Counted from the stretch's first letter, positions 45,315 through 54,798 are shown. The stretch: DNA of 64,000 nt from Bradyrhizobium nivariense (GCF_029846715.1 NZ_JARVWW010000004.1:124001-188000), one strand, 5' to 3'. Numbers and translations are program-made. Notes: generated by a model not told the origin, from the letters alone.

Positions 45315-45582
45315 GACTTCCTCCGTTTGTGATTGGAAGCGGATTGTCGCACCTCAACTATAGGTGTAATCTCAAAGCCAGATTGGTTCAGGCATTGAGC
45401 AATATTTTTTCAAAAGACGTCTTGTTTGGCAGGGCAGAACCTCGACAACCTCACATCGGCGCAGAATCGGTCAGCGGTCGCGACCCTTCGACGCCAAGGA
45501 TTACGATTTAAGATTGCGGGCGCGAAGTCACCGGGCCGGCAACGGAAGACGTTTGTCAAAATCAATTGGCGGAGACAATGCG

Positions 45583-46755
45583 ATGCTGGCTGACCGTAAA
45601 TGGGTTGAGCGAAATCTTGGTTTCGATCCGATCACCACGCCGCCGCCGCGCGAGACCTTCACGGTCAAACGCGTCGCGAAGGCTGCGGTGAAGAAGACTG
45701 CAAAGGTCACGGCGGAAGACTTTCGGCGCGAGATCATCGATTTCGATTCCGAATCGACCGAGGGCCGCGCGTTCATGGCGTTTTCGACCTCGACCGGACT
45801 GTCGCGCTTCACCGACATCACCTGGCCGAAGGGACTGGCGCCGCAGACCGGACCGAAGCCGAAGGGCAACGGCAAGGGACCGCTGCCGCGCGCCGACGTG
45901 CTGGTCGTGACCTGGACCGTCGACGAGGGCCACGCGCTCAGCCGCGTGCTGACGCCGGGCAAGGATTCGCGCAACGACTACGTGCCCTACACGCACAATT
46001 ACGCGGCCATTTCCAAGAAGATGCGCAATGGCTGTCCGGCCAAGGAGCTGAAGCGGCTCGGCACCTACTGGACCACGACGATCGGCAAGAAGAAGGTCGT
46101 GGTCTTCAAATCGGATTCGCACATGTCGCAGGACGGCCCGGAGCTGCCCAACATCGACGTCTGGCGCCAGATCATCACCGAAGTGCAGCCGACGCTCGTC
46201 ATCACCACGGGCACGGCCGGCGGCATCGGCAAGGAATTCGAGGTCGGCGACGTCGTCGTCTCACCGATCGTGCGTTTCGACTGCCTGTCGAAGTTCAAGA
46301 AGCAGCCCTTCGCGCAGGAGCACTTTTCCAGCAGGTCCGCCGTGACGAAGAAATTCACGCAGGCCAAGACGCTGTTCAAGGCCAATGCCGCGCAATTGCC
46401 GAAGGACAACACCAGGGCGCCGAAGATCTTCGTGGTGAAACCGAGCGGACTGGCGTCCTCGGTGGTCACCACCGATTTCTTCGGCTTCGACACCTCGGAC
46501 AACCACTTCCATCTCCAGGGGCTCGGCGACGTCTCCGAGATGGGCGACGCCATCCTCGGCCTCGTGGCGCAGGAGATGGGCGACCAGGCGCCGCGCTGGC
46601 TCGCGATCCGCAACGTCTCCGACCCGCAGATCAAGGCCGAGGGCACCTTGAAGCAGCAGGAGCAGATCGCTGCCCAGATCTACAAGGGGTTCGGCCGCTG
46701 GAGCACGGTCTGCAGCGCCATCACCTGCTGGGCCAGTATCGCGGCGGAGCCTTGA
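45583..46755 (+). CDS. Nucleoside phosphorylase-like (PNP/MTAN fold) protein
   Basis: This 390-residue protein has an N-terminal 65-residue Lys-rich region, then a PNP_UDP-type fold: DVLVVTWTVDEGHALSRVLT, LVITTGTAGGIGKEFEVGDV near 205, and IRNVSDPQIKAEG near 343, whose Asp matches the catalytic Asp of MTA/SAH nucleosidases. The usual Met-Glu ribose-binding motif is replaced here by SEMGDAILG (Met-Gly). Such domains also occur in bacterial and fungal NLR-type immune proteins. No signal peptide is seen. Its substrate is unknown, and the change in the ribose site makes a standard reaction uncertain. Confidence 0.82.
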   Translation: MLADRKWVERNLGFDPITTPPPRETFTVKRVAKAAVKKTAKVTAEDFRREIIDFDSESTEGRAFMAFSTSTGLSRFTDITWPKGLAPQTGPKPKGNGKGPLPRADVLVVTWTVDEGHALSRVLTPGKDSRNDYVPYTHNYAAISKKMRNGCPAKELKRLGTYWTTTIGKKKVVVFKSDSHMSQDGPELPNIDVWRQIITEVQPTLVITTGTAGGIGKEFEVGDVVVSPIVRFDCLSKFKKQPFAQEHFSSRSAVTKKFTQAKTLFKANAAQLPKDNTRAPKIFVVKPSGLASSVVTTDFFGFDTSDNHFHLQGLGDVSEMGDAILGLVAQEMGDQAPRWLAIRNVSDPQIKAEGTLKQQEQIAAQIYKGFGRWSTVCSAITCWASIAAEP

Positions 46756-46784
46756 GCCGCTGTAGTCGGATTGCGTCGTAGAAG

Positions 46785-46925
46785 CCCCTCATGGTGAGGA
46801 GCGCGAAGCGCGTCTCCGGACGATGCTCCGCATCGCCGGGCGAACCATGAAGGCCCCGCCGCTAGCTCCGGGCCTCTATCCTTCGAGACGCTTGCTACGC
46901 AAGCTCCTCAGGATGAGGGGCGAGA
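46785..46925. repeat. Dispersed repeat (family D), copy 1
   Basis: CCCTCATGGTGAGGAGCGCG, GGACGATGCTCCGCATCGCC, GGGCGAACCATGAAGGCC and CTTCGAGACGC..CTCAGGATGAGG make a unit with mirrored ends. Further copies lie at 54610-54783 and, shortened, at 62716-62768. It lies between the phosphorylase-like gene and the CysZ-like gene. Confidence 0.85.
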
Positions 46926-47019
46926 GTTCCTATGACGCAGTCAGAGTGAGTCGGCCTCCCTTGCCGAACGGGCCTCCTGTGTCTACCTCTCGCGGGTGGT
47001 TTTCCCGAGAGGTACTCCC

Positions 47020-47760
47020 ATGCTGGATGCCGCCGTCAAGGCGCTGTCGCAAATGATCTCGCCGCCGATGCGCTCGATCCTGTGGCGGTCGATCGGCGTC
47101 GCACTGGTGCTGATCACCGCGCTGGCGATCGGCTTGCAGCGGCTCCTGAGCTGGTTTGCGACCTATGGCGAGGCCTGGCTGGAGGGCCTGCTCGGTCCGG
47201 GCTGGCACTCATCGCTTGAGGTGTTGTCCTGGATCGTCTCGATCGCCGCCGGCCTTGGCGTCGTGTTCGGCGGCGTGTTCCTGATGCCCGCGATCACCTC
47301 GCTGGTGGCGAGCCTGTTCGTCGACGACGTCGCCGACATCGTCGAGCGCGAGCACTATCCGGCCGAGCGGCCGGGCGTCGCGCTGCCGTTCGGCCAGGCG
47401 ATCTACGAGGGCGTCAAGACCGCGCTGCTGACGATCCTGGTCTATCTGGTCGCGCTGCCGCTGGTGCTTGTCGCCGGCGCCGGTTTCCTGGTCTTCTTCC
47501 TCGCCGCCGCCTGGCTGCTCGGCCGCGAATATTTCGAGCTCGCCGCGATGCGCTTCCGCTCGCCGGAAGAAGCCAAAGCGATGCGGCGGGACAACGCCGC
47601 GACCATCTTCACCGCGGGCCTGTTCATCGCGGCCTTCGTCTCGATTCCGATCGTCAACCTGGCGACGCCGATCTTCGGCATGGCCTTCATGGTCCACATG
47701 CACAAGCGGCTATCAGGCCCGCGGTCAGAGCTGATCGAGCCGGCGCGGCAGATGCGCTGA
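47020..47760 (+). CDS. EI24/CysZ-like membrane protein
   Basis: This 246-residue protein has about four to five membrane helices and the EI24/CysZ pattern: MLDAAVKALSQMISPPMRSI, GGVFLMPAITSLVASLFVDD, REYFELAAMRFRSPEEAKAM and the VNLATPIFGMAFMVHMHKRL end. In E. coli CysZ is linked to sulfate uptake, but the wider family's function is not established. The ATG at 47020 has GAGAGGT upstream. Convergent with the MFS gene that follows. Confidence 0.85.
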   Translation: MLDAAVKALSQMISPPMRSILWRSIGVALVLITALAIGLQRLLSWFATYGEAWLEGLLGPGWHSSLEVLSWIVSIAAGLGVVFGGVFLMPAITSLVASLFVDDVADIVEREHYPAERPGVALPFGQAIYEGVKTALLTILVYLVALPLVLVAGAGFLVFFLAAAWLLGREYFELAAMRFRSPEEAKAMRRDNAATIFTAGLFIAAFVSIPIVNLATPIFGMAFMVHMHKRLSGPRSELIEPARQMR

Positions 47761-47766
47761 CGGTGA

Positions 47767-49395
47767 CTACCTCAGCGACATCCCGCATTTGCGCAGCAGC
47801 ATCCTGGCGAAGCCGAACGGCGCCGGCGTGAACGGGCCGGGCGGCGCCCGGGTGATCAGCGCGACGACGCCGAGCGCGGCCATCGCGAGCCAGAAGCACA
47901 ACCAGAAGCCGTCGATATAGGCGAGCACATTGGCCTCGCGCTGGACGAAGCCCGCGAGCGTACCGACCGCGCGTGCCTGTGCCGAGCCCGCACCATGGGC
48001 CGCAAAATGGTCGGCGAGCTGCTTCAGCATGCGGACCACATCGACATCACCGACGCCGAGATTCTGGCCGAGATAGAAGGAATGGACCTGCTCGCGGACG
48101 CGCAGCCATGTCCCCATCAGCGCCACACCGATTTCGGCGCCGCCGAGCCGCATGATCTGGATATAGGCGGCAAACGAGGTGGCGCGGCTCGGATCGGAGT
48201 TGGACAGCAGCGTGATGATCAGCGGCAGCAAGGTCAGCGACTGCCCGATCGCCTGGAGCAGCACGATGCCAACGAAATCCTCGCGCGCCCAATCATGACT
48301 GAGCTGCGTGCCCCAGAGATTGGCGGCGGCGAAGCAGGCGAATCCCACGACCACCACCGTTCGCGTATCGAAATGCCGCAGCAGCCAGATCGAGAGCGGC
48401 ACCAGCACGAACATCGGCAACGCACCATAGGTGAGCAGCAAGAGGCCGCTCTGCTCCGGCCTGAGCAGGGCGATGGCGGCGAGGAAATTCGGGACCAGCG
48501 AGGCGTTGGACAGGCTGGTCAGCGTGTAGAGCAGGATCAAGACCAGCCCCAGACCGATATTGCGCGAGAACAGCACGTTGATGTGTGCCCATGGCTGTCG
48601 CACCAGGGCCTCGTTGACGAGGAAGCCCGCGAACAGCACTGCGCCGGCAGCGATCAACGCCATCACCGTCCCCGACCCCAGCCAGTCCAGCCGATTGCCC
48701 TGGTCGAGCCCGGCATAGATCATCGACACGCCGGCGCCGAGCAGCAGCATGCCGCCCCAATCCGCCTCGCGCAGCAAAGCGCGATTCACCGGCTCGTTCG
48801 GCGTGCCCCAATAAACCATCAGGCCCATCAGGGGCGCGATCACGACGCTCTGCCAGTACAGCCATTGCCAGCCGAGATGGTCGACATAGAAGCCGACCAG
48901 CGAGCTCGACGTGTCCAACGCGAAGCCGACGCGGATCGAATAGATCGAGATCGCCGGGAGCCACCAGCGGATCGGCAAATTGCGGAATATGATCATCAGC
49001 GTCGCCGGCACGAAGGTGCCGAGCAGCAGCCCATGCACGACGCTGAGCGCGAGCAATGTCGGATAGTCGTGCACGAACGGGATGATCAGTGAGATCGCGG
49101 CATAGACGAGGCTGGGAATGCCGAGCACGCGGCGCAGGCCGAATACGGTGGCAAGCCAGGCCACCGCGGGCGCGATGAAGATCTGCGAGCCGATGCCTGC
49201 GGTGGAGAGCCAGGCACCCTCGTCGAATGAAAGCGAGAACGCGCCGCGCAGGTCGGGCAGGCCAACCGTGGTCAGGCGGCTGTCGAAATTGGCGAGGAAC
49301 GAGCCGAGCAGCACCGCCGCCACCGCAAACAGCGGCTGCGACGCGACGCCGCCGCGCGAGAGCGGTCCGCGACTGGAATCGTCATTGTCCGCCAT
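47767..49395 (-). CDS. DHA2-type MFS multidrug efflux protein (EmrB/QacA)
   Basis: This 542-residue transporter has 14 membrane helices, with MNFLANFDSRLTTVGLPDLR-type helix 1 (SFLANFDSRLTTVGLPDL) and the loop region WLATVFGLRRVLGIPS. It works with an EmrA-like periplasmic adaptor, encoded upstream on the same strand; the two genes overlap by 14 bp. The pump would export drugs or plant phenolics across both membranes with a TolC-type channel that is not encoded here. The start at 49395 (MADNDDSSRGP) is the first Met after the overlap. Confidence 0.9.
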   Translation of the reverse strand: MADNDDSSRGPLSRGGVASQPLFAVAAVLLGSFLANFDSRLTTVGLPDLRGAFSLSFDEGAWLSTAGIGSQIFIAPAVAWLATVFGLRRVLGIPSLVYAAISLIIPFVHDYPTLLALSVVHGLLLGTFVPATLMIIFRNLPIRWWLPAISIYSIRVGFALDTSSSLVGFYVDHLGWQWLYWQSVVIAPLMGLMVYWGTPNEPVNRALLREADWGGMLLLGAGVSMIYAGLDQGNRLDWLGSGTVMALIAAGAVLFAGFLVNEALVRQPWAHINVLFSRNIGLGLVLILLYTLTSLSNASLVPNFLAAIALLRPEQSGLLLLTYGALPMFVLVPLSIWLLRHFDTRTVVVVGFACFAAANLWGTQLSHDWAREDFVGIVLLQAIGQSLTLLPLIITLLSNSDPSRATSFAAYIQIMRLGGAEIGVALMGTWLRVREQVHSFYLGQNLGVGDVDVVRMLKQLADHFAAHGAGSAQARAVGTLAGFVQREANVLAYIDGFWLCFWLAMAALGVVALITRAPPGPFTPAPFGFARMLLRKCGMSLR

Positions 49396-50521
49396 TCGCG
49401 GCCTTCGTGTCGATGCTGGTGACGACCGACATGCCCGGCACCAGCCGCGCCAGCAGCGGCTGGTTGTCTTCGAACTGGATGCGCACAGGAATGCGCTGCA
49501 CGACCTTGGTGAAGTTACCGGTTGCGTTGTCCGGCGGCAGCAGCGCGACCTGCGAGCCGGTCGCGGGCGCAATCCGCTCGACGCGGCCGCGCAGCTTCTC
49601 GCGCGGAAAACTGTCGACGGTGATCTCGACCGCCTGGCCCGGCGCGACGTGAGTGAGCTGGGTCTCCTTGTAATTCGCGATCACATAGACCTTCGGCAAC
49701 GGCACGACGTTGATGAGATTGGTGCCGATGTTGACGTAGTCGCCGGGCTGGACCTGGCGCTCGCCAACGACGCCGTCGAACGGCGCCGATATTCTGGTGT
49801 AGCCGAGCTTGAGCTTCGCACTCGCCAGCGTCGCCTTGGTCGCTTCGAGGTCGGCGGCGCGCTGCTTCTTGGTGCCTTGCAGGACCTCGAGCTGATGCTG
49901 CTGGGCCGCGATCACGGCGCGGCTCGCGCGCACGTCGGCCTGCGCCTTGGCGTAGCCTGCGACCGCCTGCTCGAACCGCTGCCGCGTGCCGGATTCGGCC
50001 TGCGACAGCGATTGCTGACGCTCCTGCTCCTGCCGCGCCTCGACCTCCATGGCTTCGGCCGAGAGCCGCGCGGCCTGCGCCTGCGCGATCGTCGCGTATT
50101 GGAGCTCGACCTGATTGGCCAGATTGTCGAGCACGGCTTGCGCGGCGGCGACCGCCGCTTCGGACTGCGCGACTTGTGCCTCGTAGTCGGCAGGATCGAT
50201 CTGGATCAGGAGATCGCCGGCCTTGACGCGCTGGAAGTCGGTGACCCCGACGGTCAGCACTTCGCCGGAGACGCGGCTGGCAAGCCGCGTCAGCTCGGCG
50301 CGCACATAGGCGTCGTTGGTGGTCTGGATTACTGCGTTGCCGACCCATTCGTCGAAGCGCTGCGTTGCCAGCGCGACGAAGCCGAGCGCGACGATCACCG
50401 CGAACAGCGGAATCGCGAGCCGGCTCCACAGCGAGCTCGCCGGTGGCTGCGAGGGCTTGGGCGGTGGGCCCGGTGCCGCGGCGGCCGGCGATGACGGTGC
50501 GATCTGTTCCTGTTGACTCAC
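49382..50521 (-). CDS. HlyD/EmrA-family membrane fusion protein
   Basis: This 379-residue adaptor has one N-terminal membrane helix (about 37-55, LAIPLFAVIVALGFVALA) and a periplasmic part made of a biotinyl-lipoyl domain, a long coiled-coil hairpin (about 120-215) and a beta-barrel (ISAPFDGVVGERQVQPGDYV). It bridges the MFS pump to an outer-membrane channel. The start is a GTG at 50521 (MSQQEQIAPSSPA), without a clear ribosome binding site. No TetR or MarR regulator lies beside the pair. Confidence 0.9.
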   Translation of the reverse strand: MSQQEQIAPSSPAAAAPGPPPKPSQPPASSLWSRLAIPLFAVIVALGFVALATQRFDEWVGNAVIQTTNDAYVRAELTRLASRVSGEVLTVGVTDFQRVKAGDLLIQIDPADYEAQVAQSEAAVAAAQAVLDNLANQVELQYATIAQAQAARLSAEAMEVEARQEQERQQSLSQAESGTRQRFEQAVAGYAKAQADVRASRAVIAAQQHQLEVLQGTKKQRAADLEATKATLASAKLKLGYTRISAPFDGVVGERQVQPGDYVNIGTNLINVVPLPKVYVIANYKETQLTHVAPGQAVEITVDSFPREKLRGRVERIAPATGSQVALLPPDNATGNFTKVVQRIPVRIQFEDNQPLLARLVPGMSVVTSIDTKAANGGQ

Positions 50522-50606
50522 GACATCACCCCAACCTGCTTCGCTGTCACCGCCGTCTTTCCGAAACAGTCCGAACGAACCGGATCTGGAACGACGTGGT
50601 CGTTGC

Positions 50607-51359
50607 TCAGACTGTCTTCTCCGGCCACCGGCAGAGATCGTTGATCAGGCATACCTCGCAGCGCGGCTTGCGTGCGAGGCAAGTATAGCGGCCATGCAGG
50701 ATCAGCCAATGATGGGCATGCAGCATGAACTCGGCCGGAATCACCTTTTCGAGACCAAGCTCGACCTCCAGCGGCGTCTTGCCGGGCGCAAGTCCGGTCC
50801 GGTTGCCGACGCGGAAGACATGCGTGTCGACCGCCATGGTGTGCTCGCCGAAGGCCATGTTGAGCACGACGTTGGCGGTCTTGCGTCCGGCGCCGGGCAA
50901 CGACTCGATCTCGGCCCGCGTGCGCGGCACCTCGCCACCGAACTCGCTGAGCACCTTTGCGGACAACGCAATGACGTTCCTGGCCTTGGTGCGGTAGAGG
51001 CCGATGGTCTTGATGTATTCGCGCAGGCGTTCTTCGCCGAGATCGAGCATCTTCTGCGGCGTGTCGGCGATCTCAAACAGGGCGCGCGTCGCCTTGTTGA
51101 CGCCGGCGTCGGTGGCCTGCGCCGACAGCACCACGGCGACCAGCAGCGTGAACGGATTGACGTGCTCGAGCTCCCCTTTCGGCTCCGGATTGGCGTTGCG
51201 GAAACGGCTGAAGACCTCGCGGACCTCGGCCGGCGTCCAGGGTTTGGCGGCTTTGAGCGATTTCTTCGCGGGCGCCTTCGGTTTTGCCGCGACCGGCCTT
51301 GCCTTTTTCTTCGGCACGGCCGCTTTGCGCGGGACGGGCTTGTGGGTGATTTTCGCCAT
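50607..51359 (-). CDS. nth: Endonuclease III
   Basis: This 250-residue enzyme removes oxidised pyrimidines and cuts the AP site. The helix-hairpin-helix LPGAGRKTANVVLN includes the catalytic Lys, and the Asp is in VDTHVFRVGNR. The [4Fe-4S] cluster ligands are in C-x6-C-x2-C-x5-C (CLARKPRCEVCLINDLC). The N-terminal 40 residues are Lys/Ala-rich and resemble a histone-like tail. The start at 51359 is 22 bp from that of the divergent DUF2244 gene, which leaves little room for two separate promoters. Confidence 0.95.
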   Translation of the reverse strand: MAKITHKPVPRKAAVPKKKARPVAAKPKAPAKKSLKAAKPWTPAEVREVFSRFRNANPEPKGELEHVNPFTLLVAVVLSAQATDAGVNKATRALFEIADTPQKMLDLGEERLREYIKTIGLYRTKARNVIALSAKVLSEFGGEVPRTRAEIESLPGAGRKTANVVLNMAFGEHTMAVDTHVFRVGNRTGLAPGKTPLEVELGLEKVIPAEFMLHAHHWLILHGRYTCLARKPRCEVCLINDLCRWPEKTV

Positions 51360-51381
51360 GATCGGGATATACTGAGGGACG

Positions 51382-51915
51382 ATGAGCACAGGCAACGAAA
51401 TTGAGCGCGAACGATCTGGAAGCGAGGCTGAGCCTCAGATCTTTTCCGCGCGGCTGACGCCGCACCGCTCGCTGAACCGCACCGGCTTCCTCGCCGTGAT
51501 GCTGTTCCTGAGCGTCGTCAGCTTCGTCACCGGCCTCGTCTTCCTGATGATGGGTGCGTGGCCGGTGTTCGGCTTCTTCGGACTGGACGTGCTGGTGATC
51601 TGGTGGGCCTTCAAGGTCAATTTCCGCGCGGCGCGGGCCAGCGAGGAGATCGTGGTCACGCCGTCTGAATTGCGCGTGCGGCGCATCAGCCAACGCGGCC
51701 AGGTCGTCGAGTGGACCTTCAATCCGCTCTGGGTCCGGCTCGACATGGAAATCGACGAGGATTTTGGCATCGAGCACCTCTATCTGATCTCGCGGGGCCA
51801 CCAGATCCAGATCGCCGGCTTTCTGGGACCTGACGAAAAATCAAGTTTTTACAAAGGCTTGGTTGAAGCATTGAACGCCGCCAGGCGCGGCCCGACCTAC
51901 AATCCGGTCACCTGA
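51382..51915 (+). CDS. DUF2244 membrane protein
   Basis: This 177-residue protein has a short N-terminal soluble region, two close membrane helices (about 35-75, GFLAVMLFLSVVSFVTGLVF and FFGLDVLVIWWAFKV), and a C-terminal soluble beta-rich domain, with RHQIQIAGFLGPDEKSSFYK as in the DUF2244 family. It often lies next to nth in alphaproteobacteria. Function unknown. GAGGG precedes the ATG. Confidence 0.88.
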   Translation: MSTGNEIERERSGSEAEPQIFSARLTPHRSLNRTGFLAVMLFLSVVSFVTGLVFLMMGAWPVFGFFGLDVLVIWWAFKVNFRAARASEEIVVTPSELRVRRISQRGQVVEWTFNPLWVRLDMEIDEDFGIEHLYLISRGHQIQIAGFLGPDEKSSFYKGLVEALNAARRGPTYNPVT

Positions 51916-51971
51916 TTTGCGGATCGGAAATCGGGTGGTTTCGAAGCCTCCCCTCTCCTACATTTGCGGTC

Positions 51972-52868
51972 ATGATGACACTCGCGATACATGACCAGCG
52001 CCTGGCCGGGCCGGGCTCCCAGAACGCCGCGATGCGCGACTATGATTCCGTGCGCCGGGCGATCGCCTTCATTTCAGAAAACTGGCGCGCACAGCCGACC
52101 ATCGAGGCGATGGCGGATGCGGCCGGCGTCACGCCGGACGAACTGCACCATCTGTTCCGCCGTTGGGCCTCGATCACGCCGAAGGCATTTATGCAGGCGC
52201 TCACCCTCGATCACGCCAAGGGCCTGCTCAGGGACTCCGCAAGCATTCTCGACGCGGCGCTCGACTCGGGCCTTTCGGGCCCGGGCCGGCTGCACGATCT
52301 CTTCGTCACGCACGAGGCGATGTCGCCGGGCGAATGGAAGAACGGCGGCGCGGGTCTGATCTTGCGCTACGGCTTCCATCCCTCGCCGTTCGGCACGGCG
52401 ATCGTGATCGCAACCGACCGCGGCCTCTCCGGCCTCGCCTTCGCCGATCAGGGCGAGGAGAAGCTCGCGCTCGCCGATATGACCCGGCGCTGGCGGAACG
52501 CGACCTATGTCGAGGATCACGAAGGCACCGCACCGCTGGCGCAGCGCATCTTCGACACAAAACTGTGGCGGCCGGATCAGCCGCTGCGCGTGGTGATGAT
52601 CGGCACCGATTTCGAGGTCCGGGTGTGGGAGACGCTGCTGAAGATCCCGATGGGCCGCGCGGTGTCCTATTCGGACATCGCCTGCAACATCAACAGCCCG
52701 AAAGCTTCACGCGCCGTCGGCGCCGCAGTCGGCAAGAACCCGGTGTCCTTCGTCGTGCCCTGCCACCGTGCACTCGGCAAGAGCGGCACGCTCACCGGCT
52801 ACCACTGGGGTATCACCCGCAAGCAGGCGATGCTGGGCTGGGAAGCCGGGCAGCTGGGGATGCAGTGA
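51972..52868 (+). CDS. Ada-like regulator/O6-methylguanine-DNA methyltransferase
   Basis: This 298-residue protein has an AraC-type helix-turn-helix domain (about 25-115, MADAAGVTPDELHHLFRRWA) and a methyltransferase domain ending in the active-site motif FVVPCHRALG near 263. The N-terminal Zn/Cys methyl-phosphotriester domain of E. coli Ada is absent. So it should repair O6-methylguanine but not sense damage through the N-terminal Cys. It is probably its own regulator. The start at 51972 follows a weak purine stretch. Confidence 0.92.
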   Translation: MMTLAIHDQRLAGPGSQNAAMRDYDSVRRAIAFISENWRAQPTIEAMADAAGVTPDELHHLFRRWASITPKAFMQALTLDHAKGLLRDSASILDAALDSGLSGPGRLHDLFVTHEAMSPGEWKNGGAGLILRYGFHPSPFGTAIVIATDRGLSGLAFADQGEEKLALADMTRRWRNATYVEDHEGTAPLAQRIFDTKLWRPDQPLRVVMIGTDFEVRVWETLLKIPMGRAVSYSDIACNINSPKASRAVGAAVGKNPVSFVVPCHRALGKSGTLTGYHWGITRKQAMLGWEAGQLGMQ

Positions 52869-52901
52869 GATAGTTGCTACGCGTAAACTGCTCCCACATT
52901 G

Positions 52902-53021
52902 GCGTCCTGGCGCAAGCCAGGACCCATTACCCCAGGGAGATGTTTTGGCGCCGACTGCCAACCATCGGTCATTGCAAAACTAACGGCGGTGGTTATGGGT
53001 CCTGGCTTTCGCCAGGACAAC
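52902..53021. repeat. Dispersed repeat (family C), copy 2
   Basis: GTCCTGGCGCAAGCCAGGAC, CCATTACCCC and, inverted, GGGTCCTGGCTTTCGCCAGG match the unit at 32367-32512. It lies between the Ada-like gene and the convergent gpmA gene. Confidence 0.8.
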
Positions 53022-53059
53022 AGCGAGTGTTTGGCCGGCTCCGTCGCGCGCGAACGTCT

Positions 53060-53683
53060 TTAACCCGCCAGATCCAGCTTCGAGGCCACCGTCGAATCCG
53101 CATTGAGGCGGTAGATGATCGGCACACCCGTCGCGAGCTCGCGCTTCAAAATGCCTTCGGGCGAGAGCTTTTCCAGCACCATGATCAATGCACGAAGCGA
53201 GTTGCCGTGGGCTGCAACGAGCGTGCGCTTGCCGTTGAGCACGCCTGGCAAAATCTCCTGAACGTAGTAGGGCAGTGCTCGCGCGAGGGTGTCCTTCAGG
53301 CTCTCGCCGCCGGGCGGCGGCACGTCGTAGGAGCGGCGCCAGATCAGCACCTGGTCCTCGCCCCATTTCGTGCGCGCGTCGTCCTTGTTGAGGCCGGAGA
53401 GATCGCCATAGTCGCGCTCGTTGAGCGCGAGATCCTTCGCAGTCGGCAGATCTTTCTGGTCGAGCTCGCCGAGAATGAGGTCGAGCGTGTGCTGCGCGCG
53501 CGTCAACACCGAGGTGTAGGCGACGTCGAACACGAGGCCGTGCGCCTTCAGCTTGCGGCCGGCTTCGGTTGCCTCCTTCACGCCAAGCTCGGTGAGGTCA
53601 GGGTCCTTCCAGCCCGTGAACAGGTTTTTCAGATTCCATTCGCTCTGGCCGTGCCGCACCAGCACGAGAAGACGTTCGCTCAT
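53060..53683 (-). CDS. gpmA: 2,3-bisphosphoglycerate-dependent phosphoglycerate mutase
   Basis: This 207-residue enzyme interconverts 3- and 2-phosphoglycerate in glycolysis and gluconeogenesis. The phospho-His is H11 in [12 protein letters not shown], with [14 protein letters not shown] second His ([13 protein letters not shown]). It lacks about 40 residues of the E. coli enzyme, as is usual for alphaproteobacterial short forms. It starts 19 bp after dapB and the two are probably co-transcribed. Confidence 0.93.
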   Translation of the reverse strand: MSERLLVLVRHGQSEWNLKNLFTGWKDPDLTELGVKEATEAGRKLKAHGLVFDVAYTSVLTRAQHTLDLILGELDQKDLPTAKDLALNERDYGDLSGLNKDDARTKWGEDQVLIWRRSYDVPPPGGESLKDTLARALPYYVQEILPGVLNGKRTLVAAHGNSLRALIMVLEKLSPEGILKRELATGVPIIYRLNADSTVASKLDLAG

Positions 53684-53702
53684 TGACTGCTTTCCGTTTC
53701 GT

Positions 53703-54518
53703 TCAGATGTCAGACAGGCCGAGCACGTCGGCCATGGAGTAGTGCCCCGGCTTCTTGCCGTGCGCCCAGAGCGCGGCCTTCAGCGCGCCGTGGGCGAACA
53801 GCATGCGATCCTCGGCGTGATGCGACAGCGTCAGGCGCTCGAACGGGCCGAGGAAGCTCACGCTGTGATCGCCGGCCGCGGTGCCGCCGCGCAACGACGC
53901 AAAACCGATGTCACCGGGTCGGCGCGCACCGGTGATGCCGTCGCGGCCGCGCGCCGCATGCTCGTCGAGCGCGATGCCGCGGCCGGCCGCGGCGGCCTGG
54001 CCCAGCATCAGGGCCGTACCCGAGGGCGCGTCGATCTTCATGCGATGATGGGTCTCGACGACCTCGATGTCGAAGCTCGCATCGAGCGCCTTGGCGACGC
54101 GCTTGACCACGGCGGCGAGCAGATTGACACCCAGGCTCATATTGCCGGACTGCACCACGACGGCGCGGTTGGTGACGCTTTTGATCACGGCATTGTCCGA
54201 GCCGGAAAGGCCGGTCGTGCCGACGACGTGGACGAGGCCGCGCTCGGCGGCGATCGCGACATTGGCGATGGTGGCGGCTGGCACGGTGAAATCCAGGATG
54301 CCGTCGGCGTCCTTCGACATCGCCCAGAGATCGGCGGAGAGCTCGATGCCGTTGGCCGGCAGCCCGGCGAGCACGCCGGCATCCTTGCCGAGCAGCTCCG
54401 AGCCCGGCGCCTCCAGCGCTCCGACCAGCACCGCGCCTTTGCTTTCGGCAATCGCCCGCGTCAGCGCCCGGCCCATCCGGCCGCCGGCTCCAGCAACAAT
54501 CAAGCGCATGTCGGACAT
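53703..54518 (-). CDS. dapB: 4-hydroxy-tetrahydrodipicolinate reductase
   Basis: This 271-residue NAD(P)H reductase works in lysine and meso-diaminopimelate synthesis. The nucleotide motif [12 protein letters not shown] is at 8-19 and the catalytic region is [18 protein letters not shown], with the His and Lys of the active site. The start at 54518 ([12 protein letters not shown]) fits the family. It is followed by gpmA with a 19-bp gap. The upstream 280 bp hold a repeat array, so its promoter is likely near 54540. Confidence 0.95.
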   Translation of the reverse strand: MSDMRLIVAGAGGRMGRALTRAIAESKGAVLVGALEAPGSELLGKDAGVLAGLPANGIELSADLWAMSKDADGILDFTVPAATIANVAIAAERGLVHVVGTTGLSGSDNAVIKSVTNRAVVVQSGNMSLGVNLLAAVVKRVAKALDASFDIEVVETHHRMKIDAPSGTALMLGQAAAAGRGIALDEHAARGRDGITGARRPGDIGFASLRGGTAAGDHSVSFLGPFERLTLSHHAEDRMLFAHGALKAALWAHGKKPGHYSMADVLGLSDI

Positions 54519-54609
54519 GGTGTGATCCTCTCACGGCCGTTGTAGCGGGGGGACGCAGTTCCGGCAACCGAGGGGGGATTGGGGGCGCTCTTACCTCTCC
54601 CGGAGGGCA

Positions 54610-54783
54610 GGTCGCCTGCGGCATCCTTCGAGACGCCCGCCTGCGGCGGGCCCTCAGGATGAGGTCGCGGTTCGCAGCGAGATATCAGACCCTCATGGTG
54701 AGGAGCCCGCCAAAGCGGGCGTTCCGGACGATGCTCTGCATCGCCGGGCGAACCATGCAGGCCGAGCGCCTTCGGCGAGGGTA
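54610..54783. repeat. Dispersed repeat (family D), copy 2
   Basis: CCTTCGAGACGCCCGCCTGC, CCCTCAGGATGAGG, CCCTCATGGTGAGGAGCCCG and GACGATGCTCTGCATCGCCG repeat the modules of 46785-46925 in a rearranged order. It lies between dapB and the DUF1330 gene. No gene is seen. Confidence 0.85.
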
Positions 54784-54798
54784 AGAGAAGTTCGCGCC

